Shown: positions 7,788 through 15,445 of the stretch, one piece after another
How positions within the stretch are numbered: position 1 is the stretch's first letter
Layout of the letters: each line of letters starts with the position of its first letter
NCBI RefSeq assembly: GCF_030719215.1
Contig: NZ_CP120983.1
Coordinates: forward strand, 124,001 to 188,000
DNA: 64,000 bases
Direction: 5' to 3'
Source of the DNA: Streptomyces sp. Alt3
GTDB lineage: Bacteria > Actinomycetota > Actinomycetes > Streptomycetales > Streptomycetaceae
Program-made: the position numbers and the translations under genes
Notes under the pieces: model-generated
Database searches by the model: none
What the model saw: the letters and a program-made list of their open reading frames with translations, nothing else
What the model was told of the DNA's origin: nothing

Positions 7788-9085
7788 TGCTGCACATCCT
7801 TCGCGTTGATGGCGGCCATTGCCGAGGCGTCGACGTCCATCGAGGTGTCGTCGGCCCGGCGCTGGAGGTATGCGTCGAACTCCTCCGCGACGAGCGACTG
7901 GCGGATCCGCTGGGCGTACTCCGTGAACGCCTTGTCCCCGTCGGTCTTCCTGCGGTCGAGTTCGTAGTAGGTGATCTGGCCGGTGCCCTTGACGGGCGCG
8001 GAGATCTGTCCCGGCTCGATCGTGCCGAGCACGGACACGAGGTCCTGGTCGTGGGTGTTCAGCCCGGTGGAGCCGCTGCCGCCGTAGGTCGCGGTTGTCA
8101 GCTCGGCGTCCGGTTCGTCCGTGAGGGCCTTGAGGTGCCGGGCGGCCTTCACACGGCTCTGGAGTCCGGTGGCGAAATCCTCGGCGGCGCCGTCGGGTAC
8201 CTGCACCACGAGTCGTGTGTACGTGTAGGTGGTCGCGTTGGCGCTCCAGGCGTCCGGGTCGGCGTCGAACGCTTCCCGGACCTCCGTGTCGGTGACGTTG
8301 AGCGGGCCGTCCGGGTCCTTGCCGAGGCGGGCCTTGAGGCTCGTGGTGAGTTCGGTGAGCCGGTGGGTGTAGTACTCCTCGGGCGAGAACTCCGTGACGC
8401 CGTAGACGGTCCGGCCCGCGGCGACCGCGAGGGCGCGGGCCTCGTTCTCCTTCGTGCGCTCGGCGGCGAGGTCGGCGTGGTCCACGGAGTCGGCGAGTCC
8501 CTGTTCCTTCGCGAGGACGAAGGTGGTCTTGTCCTTCCGGATCTCGTCGAGCGCACGGGTCTCGAGGCGCTGGAGCGCGGTGCCCTCCCCCGTCGGGGCG
8601 TTCCAGGTGAACGTGCCGCGCAGGTGGTACTCGGTGCGCAGTTCGTTCTGGACGGTGGGCGCGAGCCGCCGCATGTGGAAGAGGAGTTCCTCGCGGGTGA
8701 CGGGGTGGCCGTCCATCGAGGCGACCTCGTCGGTGCGGTGGGAGCCGCCGAGCGTCGTCACCGCGGTGACGATCAGTGCGGCGAGGACGAGGCAGCCGCC
8801 GGTCAGGACGGCGAGGGTGCGCCGCGGCGGTGTGCGGGAGGCGGCGCCGGGGGCGCGCACCGTGACCGGCCTGCGGGCGCCGGGCTTGCGCGACCCGGCC
8901 GGCCGGCCGGAGCCTCCCGTCGCGCGTGTGGTGCCCGGTTCTCGGGCGTCGCGGGTTCCGCGCGTGGCCCCCGGCCCGTCGGGGGCCCGGCTGCGCTGCT
9001 TCCGGGCGCTCTGTCCGCGGGGGCTCCGCTTCCCGGAGGCGTCCGGTTCACGCGGCGCCCGCGTCCCGGGCGCCGCTCCCTTCAC
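7784..9085 (-). CDS. Membrane-anchored SurA/PrsA-type peptidylprolyl isomerase-like protein
   Basis: A 433-aa protein. Residues 1-85 are a basic Arg/Pro/Gly-rich cytoplasmic tail. One membrane helix follows (LAVLTGGCLVLAALIVTAV), then an extracytoplasmic region beginning VASMDGHPVTREELLFHM, the signature N-terminal SurA-like helix of foldase PPIases. A later segment (ATTYTYTRLVVQVPDG to GQITYYELDRRK) matches a degenerate rotamase domain. GTG 9085 is chosen because it overlaps the fucosidase stop (GTGA); the longer frame to 9232 runs inside that gene. It may help fold the large secreted lyase encoded next. That role is inferred from coupling, not from known family members in such operons. Confidence 0.7.
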   Translation of the reverse strand: MKGAAPGTRAPREPDASGKRSPRGQSARKQRSRAPDGPGATRGTRDAREPGTTRATGGSGRPAGSRKPGARRPVTVRAPGAASRTPPRRTLAVLTGGCLVLAALIVTAVTTLGGSHRTDEVASMDGHPVTREELLFHMRRLAPTVQNELRTEYHLRGTFTWNAPTGEGTALQRLETRALDEIRKDKTTFVLAKEQGLADSVDHADLAAERTKENEARALAVAAGRTVYGVTEFSPEEYYTHRLTELTTSLKARLGKDPDGPLNVTDTEVREAFDADPDAWSANATTYTYTRLVVQVPDGAAEDFATGLQSRVKAARHLKALTDEPDAELTTATYGGSGSTGLNTHDQDLVSVLGTIEPGQISAPVKGTGQITYYELDRRKTDGDKAFTEYAQRIRQSLVAEEFDAYLQRRADDTSMDVDASAMAAINAKDVQQ

Positions 9086-10506
9086 GAAGCCGCCCCGATC
9101 GCGGCCGCCCGGGCGAGGACGGGGGTGTCCCGGGCCTGGGTCACCTCGAACACGATCGTGTCGGCCTCGGTCGGCGGGAAGACGAGGATGCGCTGGTGGC
9201 CCACCGCGTTCGCCTCGGCGAGCGTCGTCCACTCACCGTTGTGCCGGCCCCGGACGACCACGTGCTCGATGCGCTGTCCCTGGGTGATGTCCTCGCCCAG
9301 GACGACCGCCTCGACCGTACGGGTTCCCGTGAACTCAAGGGTCAGAGCGGGGCGGGCGTCGGCCGCTTCGGGCCGCCAGGGTGTGCGCGCACGGCCGGGC
9401 CACGCGGTGGCGACATCCCCCGGGGTGCCGGAGGTGACTGCCGCGGTCGCCTCGATCCGGCGGGAACGGAAGTCCTCGATGCGCTGACCGAGGGCTGTCA
9501 GTGCCGCCACGTCCGCATCGTGCAGGCGTCCGTCCCGGGCCGGGGGGACGTTGAGCAGGAAGCAGGAGTTGCCGCCGACCGCGCGCCGGTAGATCGTGAA
9601 CAGCTCGTCCACCGGGCGGACCTCGGTGTCCTCAGCCGTGTGGTGGAACCAGCCGGGCCGGATCGAGGTGTTGACCTCGGCCGGGTACCAGACGAGGTCG
9701 GACTCGTGGCCGGCGAGGGCGGCGCGGCTGCCCAGGTCGCGCTCGTCGCTGCGGACGAGCCGGGCGAACGTGCCGTCGTCCGCCTGCTGCGAGCGGGACG
9801 CGGTCCGTTCGGCGTCCTGGAGGGACCGCGGTACCACGCTCCACTCGTCGGGGCGGGTGTCGCCGGCTTCGTTGCCGCACCAGCGGACGTCGGGCCCGCA
9901 CACGTTGATCACCGCGTCCGGCTGGAGCTCGCGGACGACCGCGTAGTAGCGCTCCCAGTCGTAGACCTGGCGCTTGCCGTTCGGGCCCTCGCCGTTCGCA
10001 CCGTCCAGCCACACGGAGAACACCGGACCGTAGCGGGTGAGCAGTTCGGTGAGCTGGGCGATGTAGAAGTCGTCGTAGCCGGTTCCCGAGCCGTAGGACG
10101 CCTCGGTGCGGTCCCAGGGCGACAGGTAGACCCCGAACTTGAGGCCGTGCCGGCGGGCGGCGTCGGCTACCTCGGCGACGATGTCGCCCCTGCCGCCGCG
10201 CCACGGCGACGAGGCGACCGAGTAGTCCGTCGCGTCGCTCGGCCACAGGCAGAAACCGTCGTGGTGCTTGCAGGTGAGGATGACTCCGGTCATCCCGGCG
10301 CTCTTGAGCGCCCGCACCCATTGGTCGGCGTCGAGGTCGGCCGGGTCGAAGAGCGCCGGGTCGTCGTGCCCCTCGCCCCACTCGCGGTCGGTCATGGTGT
10401 TCATGCCGAAGTGGATGAATCCGTAGAACTCCATCTCCTGCCAGGCGAGTTGTCGCGCGCTCGGCCGGACCTGGGCCAGCGTCCGTCCGGACGCCCCGGC
10501 GCTCAA
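9082..10506 (-). CDS. GH29 alpha-L-fucosidase
   Basis: A 474-aa glycoside hydrolase that releases terminal L-fucose. The fold is recognisable from WQEMEFYGFIHFGMNTMTD at the N-terminus, VILTCKHHDGFCLWPS (residues ~85-100), FGVYLSPWDR and VFSVWLDGANGEG, whose Asp is the expected nucleophile. The C-terminal third is a small beta-sandwich. No signal peptide is seen, so it is probably intracellular and acts on imported oligosaccharides. TTG 10506 is preferred because it overlaps the stop of the small membrane gene by 4 bp (TTGA) and gives the family's usual N-terminus. The ABC and GH35 context suggests fucosylated galactosides. Confidence 0.88.
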   Translation of the reverse strand: MSAGASGRTLAQVRPSARQLAWQEMEFYGFIHFGMNTMTDREWGEGHDDPALFDPADLDADQWVRALKSAGMTGVILTCKHHDGFCLWPSDATDYSVASSPWRGGRGDIVAEVADAARRHGLKFGVYLSPWDRTEASYGSGTGYDDFYIAQLTELLTRYGPVFSVWLDGANGEGPNGKRQVYDWERYYAVVRELQPDAVINVCGPDVRWCGNEAGDTRPDEWSVVPRSLQDAERTASRSQQADDGTFARLVRSDERDLGSRAALAGHESDLVWYPAEVNTSIRPGWFHHTAEDTEVRPVDELFTIYRRAVGGNSCFLLNVPPARDGRLHDADVAALTALGQRIEDFRSRRIEATAAVTSGTPGDVATAWPGRARTPWRPEAADARPALTLEFTGTRTVEAVVLGEDITQGQRIEHVVVRGRHNGEWTTLAEANAVGHQRILVFPPTEADTIVFEVTQARDTPVLARAAAIGAAS

Positions 10507-10682
10507 CGGAACCGCCGGTTGTACGAGGCGAGCAGGGCCAGCAGCCCGGCCAGCGCGACGAGCATGACGGCGAGGTGTCCCCACCCGATCGTCGTGCGCT
10601 CCACCACGACGAGTGCCACACAGGCCGCCGCGATCAGCGTGCGGACGGTGACGAGCAGCGCCGTACGCGTCGAGTCCTTCAT
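10503..10682 (-). CDS. Small two-helix membrane protein (59 aa)
   Basis: A 59-aa protein, MKDSTRTALLVTVRTLIAAA at its start, with two hydrophobic segments (residues ~8-26 and ~34-52) separated by a short polar turn (ERTTIGWGH) and a basic end (SYNRRFR). It starts at ATG 10682 with an upstream purine-rich site (ggaag). Its stop overlaps the fucosidase start by 4 bp. Its position just after the second permease gene suggests an accessory subunit of the sugar transporter or a membrane partner of the enzymes. I do not recognise an established function. Confidence 0.75.
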   Translation of the reverse strand: MKDSTRTALLVTVRTLIAAACVALVVVERTTIGWGHLAVMLVALAGLLALLASYNRRFR

Positions 10683-10791
10683 GTCGGTCTTCCTTCCGGC
10701 AAGGCCGTTGGGGTCTTTCGTTCGGATCGGGCTGGATCAGGGAACGGGGCGCGCTCGCCCGGTGTGGTCCGGCCGGGCGGCGCCGGTGCCG

Positions 10792-11685
10792 TCAGCCCTT
10801 GACTCCGCCGGATGCCATGCCTTCGATGAGCCGCTTCTGGATGAAGGCGTAGACGATCAGGACGGGCACGATGACGATGACCATGCCTGCGTACAGGCGT
10901 CCGTAGTCGGCCGCCGCCTTCTGTGCGGTGAACAGGTTGAGCAGGCCGACCTGGACCGTCTTGCCCTCGCCGGGCAGCAGGGTCAGCGAGATGATGAAGT
11001 CGTTCCAGTAGGCGAGGAAGTTGAACAGGATCACGGTGGTGACCGCGGGGCGGGCCATCGGCAGCATGATCCGGGTCATGATCCGGAAGCGGGACGCCCC
11101 GTCGAGCGACGCTGCCTCCTCGTACTCCACCGGGATGGACCGGAAGTACGCGGTGAGCAGGTAGACGGTGAAGGGGATCGACGTGGCCGCGTAGACGAGC
11201 GACAGCACGCCGGGGTTGTCGAGGAAGAACCCGCCGGGGAAGACGTCGATGAGCGCCTTGTCCCAGTCGACCAGCATCAGGAAGATCGGTACGACGATGT
11301 AGTTGACGTTGACGAAGAGTCCGCCGAGCAGGGCGATCTGCACGATGCCCTTGCCCCGGAACTCGTAGCGGGCGATGACGTAAGCCGCCGGCACGGACAC
11401 CGCGAGGACGAGGACGAGGCCGAACACCGTCACGAGCACCGAGGTCAGGAAGTACTGGCCCAGGTGCGCGTCGGTGAACGCGTCGACGTAGTTCTCGAGG
11501 CGCAGCCCCTCGGGCAGGGTCCAGGGGCTGCCGAAGAACTCGCTCTTCTTCTTCAGCGAGGCGAGCAGCACCCAGGCGACGGGTACCGCGATGGCGAGTG
11601 CGATGGCGATGACGAGGGCGTAGGTCAGCACGCGGCCGATCCGCGAGCGGGGGGCGCGCGGGCGTGGGGAATTGATCACGGTCAT
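10792..11685 (-). CDS. Carbohydrate ABC transporter permease (CUT1, MalG-like)
   Basis: A 297-aa inner-membrane permease with six predicted helices. The first is VLTYALVIAIALAIAVPVAW after a basic N-terminus. The cytoplasmic EAA loop, which contacts the ATPase, reads EYEEAASLDGASRFRIMTRI, and the protein ends in the family's KRLIEGMASGGVKG. It pairs with the permease encoded 11 bp upstream to form the channel. ATG 11685 has MTVINS. No ATPase gene is present nearby; Streptomyces CUT1 systems normally share MsiK. Confidence 0.93.
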   Translation of the reverse strand: MTVINSPRPRAPRSRIGRVLTYALVIAIALAIAVPVAWVLLASLKKKSEFFGSPWTLPEGLRLENYVDAFTDAHLGQYFLTSVLVTVFGLVLVLAVSVPAAYVIARYEFRGKGIVQIALLGGLFVNVNYIVVPIFLMLVDWDKALIDVFPGGFFLDNPGVLSLVYAATSIPFTVYLLTAYFRSIPVEYEEAASLDGASRFRIMTRIMLPMARPAVTTVILFNFLAYWNDFIISLTLLPGEGKTVQVGLLNLFTAQKAAADYGRLYAGMVIVIVPVLIVYAFIQKRLIEGMASGGVKG

Positions 11686-11696
11686 GGTGGCTGTCC

Positions 11697-12680
11697 TCAG
11701 AACTGGAGGGGCTCGCGCCGGGTCGCCCGGCTCACCAGGAGCGACACGAGGAACGAGAACACGAAGATGACGACGCCGATGGCCATGCCGTAGCCGTACG
11801 ACGAGTTCGTGTACGCCTGCTTGTACATGTAGCTGAGCAGGACCTCGGAGGAACTGTCGGGTCCGCCGCCCGTCATCGCGCGGACCAGGACGAAGCTGAG
11901 GTTGACCGCGCTCATGATGAAGAAGGTCAGCGAGGTGCGCAGGTTCTGCCAGATCAGCGGCATCGTGATGGAGAAGAACTGCCGGGCGTTGGAGGCGCCG
12001 TCGAGCCCCGCGGCCTCGTAAAGCTCCTCGGGGATGCTCGACATGCTCGACATGTAGAGGACCATGTAGTAGCCCAGCGACTGCCAGACCATCGCGATCC
12101 CGACGGAGTAGAGCACGATCTTCTGGTTGCCGAGCCAGACCTGCTGCCAGCCGTCGAGGGAGAGCAGCCGCAGTGTGCCGTTGAGCAGACCGTTGTTCTG
12201 GTCGTAGACGGCGGAGAAGACCGCCGCGATCACGACCACCGAGAGCACGTTGGGGACGTAGAGCACGAAGCGCAGGAAGTTGCGGCCCCGCAGCTTCTGG
12301 CGGGTCATGATCGCGGCCAGGAACAGGCCCATGCCCATGGTCACCACGGTGACCACGACGAGCAGGGCGACCGTGTTCTGGAAGGCGCGTACGAACTGCT
12401 TGTCGTCGATCAGGTGGCGGAAGTTGTCCAGCCCCACGAACGTCATGTCCGGTGAGAAGCCGCTCCAGGTGTAGAACGACATCCGGAACACGTTCACGGT
12501 CGGGTAGACCATGAACACCGCGAAGAGCACCAGTGCGGGAAGCAGGCAGGCGAGCACGAAGCGGGTGTTGCCGCGTCGGCGAGCCGGGGATGTGGTGCCG
12601 CGCCGGGATCTCCCGGCGGGCGGCTCGGGTTTCGCCGTGGAATCCGTTGAGCCTGGGGGTGGGGTGGAGAGGGTCGTCAC
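11697..12680 (-). CDS. Carbohydrate ABC transporter permease (CUT1, MalF-like)
   Basis: A 327-aa permease with a basic Pro/Ser-rich cytoplasmic tail (residues 1-40) and six membrane helices starting FVLACLLPALVLFAVFMVYP. The EAA motif is ELYEAAGLDGASNARQFFSI. The periplasmic loop VGLDNFRHLIDD is typical of MalF-type partners. GTG 12680 is the start. It forms a heterodimer with the next gene and receives substrate from the lipoprotein encoded upstream. Confidence 0.93.
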   Translation of the reverse strand: MTTLSTPPPGSTDSTAKPEPPAGRSRRGTTSPARRRGNTRFVLACLLPALVLFAVFMVYPTVNVFRMSFYTWSGFSPDMTFVGLDNFRHLIDDKQFVRAFQNTVALLVVVTVVTMGMGLFLAAIMTRQKLRGRNFLRFVLYVPNVLSVVVIAAVFSAVYDQNNGLLNGTLRLLSLDGWQQVWLGNQKIVLYSVGIAMVWQSLGYYMVLYMSSMSSIPEELYEAAGLDGASNARQFFSITMPLIWQNLRTSLTFFIMSAVNLSFVLVRAMTGGGPDSSSEVLLSYMYKQAYTNSSYGYGMAIGVVIFVFSFLVSLLVSRATRREPLQF

Positions 12681-12747
12681 CGTGCCGATCCTTCGGTCGT
12701 ACGAAGCAGTCCTGGGTGAGCCGAGAGGGTCTCCCGGGTCTTGGAGG

Positions 12748-12787
12748 CACCGGCGGGCGCCGCGCGTGTGCGGGGCGCCCGCCGGTG
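12748..12787 (-). terminator. Strong intra-operon stem-loop after the binding-protein gene
   Basis: Perfect 14-bp stem (12748-12761 with 12774-12787) and a 12-nt loop, lying 5 bp beyond the stop of the sugar-binding lipoprotein and before the first permease. Such hairpins in ABC operons act as partial terminators or mRNA stabilisers, giving more binding protein than permease. The role here is inferred. Confidence 0.6.
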
Positions 12788-12792
12788 GCGCG

Positions 12793-14112
12793 TCAGTTGC
12801 CCGCCTGGCGCAGCTTCTCGCTGGCGTCGTTCAGCGCGGACTGCCACGCGGACTCGGTGGTGTCGCCGCTGATGATGCTGTTGGCGGTGTCGAAGAGCGT
12901 GGCCTTGATGTCGACGCCCTGGACCGGCGCGGTGGAGGCGAAGCCGCCGACGAGCGCGGAGACCGACGAGTCCTCGTAGAGCTTGTAGAACTCGGCGCTC
13001 TCACCGGTCAGGCTGTTCGCGATGCCTTCGACGGGCTGGATCGCGTTCGACTTGGCGAAGATCTCCGCCGCCTCGTCCGAGTAGAGGTAGGCGATGAAGT
13101 CCTTCGCCGCGTCCTTGTTCCGGGCGGCGCTGGGCATCCAGACCGACTCGACCGAGGTGGTCAGGTAGCGCTTGCCGCCGTCGGTGGCCGCCGGCAGCGT
13201 GGTCAGGCCCCACGTGAAGCCGTCCGCGCGCGGGGCGTCGGCCATCTCGCCGGTGATCCAGGTGCCGTTCGGCATGAACAGCGCCTTGTTGTCGAGTATC
13301 GACTGCTGGTTCTTCGTGAAGTCCTGCTCGTTGGCGTAGCCGACGGTGGACTCGGACGCGTAGCTCAGCAGCTTGGTGGTGAGATCGAGCGCCTTCTTGG
13401 CGTTCGCCGTCTTCCACACGTCCTTCTTGTACGTCATGACGTCGTTGTAGAACTGTTCCCCGCCGACATCGGCGAGCAGGGCGTAGAAGTACGAGTCGAG
13501 GTAACCGGCGGTCGGGTAGGTGAAGAGCGCGATGCCCTGCTTCTTGGCCTTGTCGCCCAGTTCGAACATCTCGTCCCAGGTGGACGGGACCTTCCATCCG
13601 TTCTTCTCGAACAGACCCTGGTTGTAGAAGAGCCCGGTCGGGGCGTAGTACATCGGCAGGAGGTACGTCTTGTCCGTGCCGTACGGGTTGGTGTTGAGAT
13701 TGCCGATGACACCCTGGGTGAGCTTGTCGCCCACGGTGCCGTCCTCGCCGGGGACCTTGGTCCCGAGTACCGGCGTGAGGTCTTCGAGGGCCTTGTCCTT
13801 CACCAGGGTCTCGGTGAGGGCGGCCTTGCGGCCCTGGCCGAGCACCACGACGTCCGGGTACTTGCCGGCCTTCATGTTCGGGGTGATCTCGTCCTCGATG
13901 CTCTTCGAGATCTGCAGCTGGACGTCGACGTCCGGGTGCGATGCCTCGTAGGCCTTGATGACCTGCGTGTACATGTCCCGGCCGTAGCCGCCTTCGAGAG
14001 CGGCGACCTTGAGGGTCGTCTTGCCCGAACCCGCGTCGCCGCCCGACGAACAGCCGACGAGCAGTGCGAGCGCGGTGACCGCGGTGCCTGCGAGGGCGAA
14101 CGATCTCCTCAT
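12793..14112 (-). CDS. Extracellular sugar-binding lipoprotein (CUT1 family 1)
   Basis: A 439-aa lipoprotein. The signal MRRSFALAGTAVTALALLVG is followed by the lipobox cysteine (LVGC-SSGG). The mature part has the usual ABC sugar-binding layout: TLKVAALEGGYGRDMYTQVI, then YPDVVVLGQ, and a long substrate-contacting region with Trp/Tyr residues (FTWGLTTLPAATDGGKRYL). ATG 14112 has a good upstream site (ggaagga). It is the first gene of the operon and captures the oligosaccharide released outside the cell. Operators for the neighbouring LacI protein lie just upstream. Confidence 0.93.
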   Translation of the reverse strand: MRRSFALAGTAVTALALLVGCSSGGDAGSGKTTLKVAALEGGYGRDMYTQVIKAYEASHPDVDVQLQISKSIEDEITPNMKAGKYPDVVVLGQGRKAALTETLVKDKALEDLTPVLGTKVPGEDGTVGDKLTQGVIGNLNTNPYGTDKTYLLPMYYAPTGLFYNQGLFEKNGWKVPSTWDEMFELGDKAKKQGIALFTYPTAGYLDSYFYALLADVGGEQFYNDVMTYKKDVWKTANAKKALDLTTKLLSYASESTVGYANEQDFTKNQQSILDNKALFMPNGTWITGEMADAPRADGFTWGLTTLPAATDGGKRYLTTSVESVWMPSAARNKDAAKDFIAYLYSDEAAEIFAKSNAIQPVEGIANSLTGESAEFYKLYEDSSVSALVGGFASTAPVQGVDIKATLFDTANSIISGDTTESAWQSALNDASEKLRQAGN

Positions 14113-14249
14113 TTGGGGGTCCTTCCCGTGGGCGTTGCCCAACTGACGTGTGCGGTAGAGCGGAGCCCGGTGCGGCCCCCGTCGAAGGCCGCGGCACCGT
14201 GGCACCACGCCACCGCATCCCGGGTTCCCACTGTCGGACCGCCCAGGGT

Positions 14250-14300
14250 TGTTACGGTGGCACCGATAACATGATGGGTACGATGGCACCGATCACATGA
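14250..14300. promoter_or_regulatory. Candidate LacI-family operators upstream of the ABC operon
   Basis: The sequence tgttacggtggcaccgataa continues to ca at 14271 and forms an imperfect palindrome TGTTA-cGGTG...CACCG-a-TAACA (14250-14271). A second copy of the right half, caccgatcacatga, lies at 14287-14300. Both lie between the lacI-type gene and the binding-protein gene, and the half site resembles the site in front of the GH35 gene. Confidence 0.55.
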
Positions 14301-14350
14301 CTGCGCAAGGGTCGGACCGAGGCGAATTCAGCGAACGGGCAAGAAACGGC

Positions 14351-15367
14351 TCACAGGGCGCGGGGCGGCGCCGTGGAGGCGCGCACCGACAGCGTGACGC
14401 CGACCACGGATTCCTCGACGGTGGCGTCGCCCTGGAGCAACAGCCTGACCGCCGCGGCGCCGTAGCCGAAGAAGTCCTGCCGGACAGCCGTCAGCGGTGG
14501 CGCGCAGTACGCGGCCAGCGCGATGTCGTCGACGCTCACGATGGACACGTCCTCGGGGACCGCGCGGCCGCGCTCCCGCAGGGCACGGATCACTCCGAAG
14601 GCCATCTCGTCGCTCGCCACGAAGACCGCGGTGACCTCGGGAATCATCGCGATGATCTGCCCCTGCCGGTGACCCGATCCGGGCGACCAGTCGCCCTCCA
14701 GGGGCGGTGGCGCCTCGATCCCGGCCAGCGCCAGGCACTCCTGCCATCCCTGCCTCCGCTGACGCGCCTCCATCCACTCGTCCGGCCCCGAGACGTGCCA
14801 GACCTGCCGGTGCCCCAGGTCGAGCAGGTGCTGCGTGGCGAGCCGCCCGGCCTCCCGTTGGTCGATACCGAGCACCCGGGCGCCCGCGGTCCGCGAGCCG
14901 TCCAGGGTGACGGTCGGGATCTCGCGGGTGATGTCCTCCATCTTCTGGGTCACCGAGATGAGCGGCACCGCGATCACTAAACCGTCGACACCCTGGTCGG
15001 CGAGCCTGGCCAGGGCACGCTCCATCTGGCCGACGTCGAGTGAGGCGATGGTCGCGATGCTCACCGCGTACCCGGCCTCACCGGCCGCCGACTCGACGCC
15101 GGCGGTCACCGCCGAGCGTGAGTAGTAGCCGCCGGAGGCCAGCAGCACGAGGCCGATGGTCAGGCTGCGCCCCGAGGACAGGGCCCTGGCGGCGCTGTTG
15201 AACCGGTAGCCGACCTGTTCGACGGCGGCCAGTACGCGCCGGCTGGTGTCGGGGTTGACGTTCGCCGAGCCACGCAGCGCGCGCGAAACGGTCTGGGCCG
15301 ACACACCTGCGACACGGGCCACATCGGCCATGCTCGGCTGCCTCGGCCGCGCGATGTCCTCGTTCAT
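14351..15367 (-). CDS. LacI-family transcriptional regulator
   Basis: A 338-aa repressor. The N-terminal HTH and hinge are clear (MADVARVAGVSAQTVSRALR, residues 13-32, then YRFNSAARALSSGRS), followed by a periplasmic-binding-like effector domain (TIGLVLLASGGYYSRSAVTA; VFVASDEMAFGVIRAL; VSIVSVDDIALAAYCAPPLT). It sits between the ABC/fucosidase operon and the divergent GH35 gene, with related palindromes in both intergenic regions. It probably represses both units until a sugar from the target glycan binds. Confidence 0.92.
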   Translation of the reverse strand: MNEDIARPRQPSMADVARVAGVSAQTVSRALRGSANVNPDTSRRVLAAVEQVGYRFNSAARALSSGRSLTIGLVLLASGGYYSRSAVTAGVESAAGEAGYAVSIATIASLDVGQMERALARLADQGVDGLVIAVPLISVTQKMEDITREIPTVTLDGSRTAGARVLGIDQREAGRLATQHLLDLGHRQVWHVSGPDEWMEARQRRQGWQECLALAGIEAPPPLEGDWSPGSGHRQGQIIAMIPEVTAVFVASDEMAFGVIRALRERGRAVPEDVSIVSVDDIALAAYCAPPLTAVRQDFFGYGAAAVRLLLQGDATVEESVVGVTLSVRASTAPPRAL

Positions 15368-15410
15368 GACGTTCCCTCCCCCGACAGCGATCAGTGGACC
15401 CTACCAAGCT

Positions 15411-15434
15411 TGTTAGTCATGTCATCGATAACAT
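15411..15434. promoter_or_regulatory. Candidate LacI-family operator between lacI and GH35 genes
   Basis: The core atgtcatcgataacat (15419-15434) is a near-perfect 16-bp palindrome centred on CG. A further TGTTA at 15411 mirrors TAACA at 15429-15433. It shares the CGATAACAT half with the site at 14261-14272. It ends 11 bp before the GH35 start, so bound repressor would block it and could also autoregulate lacI. Confidence 0.6.
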
Positions 15435-15445
15435 ACGCTTCTTCC

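Noticed and set aside
9086..9232. N-terminal extension of the PPIase-like protein
   Set aside because: It lies within the fucosidase coding sequence; GTG 9085 overlaps the fucosidase stop in the same pattern as the other genes of the operon.
8926..11793. 955-codon plus-strand ORF
   Set aside because: It is antisense to the PPIase, fucosidase and permease genes, all of which have clear motifs on the other strand.
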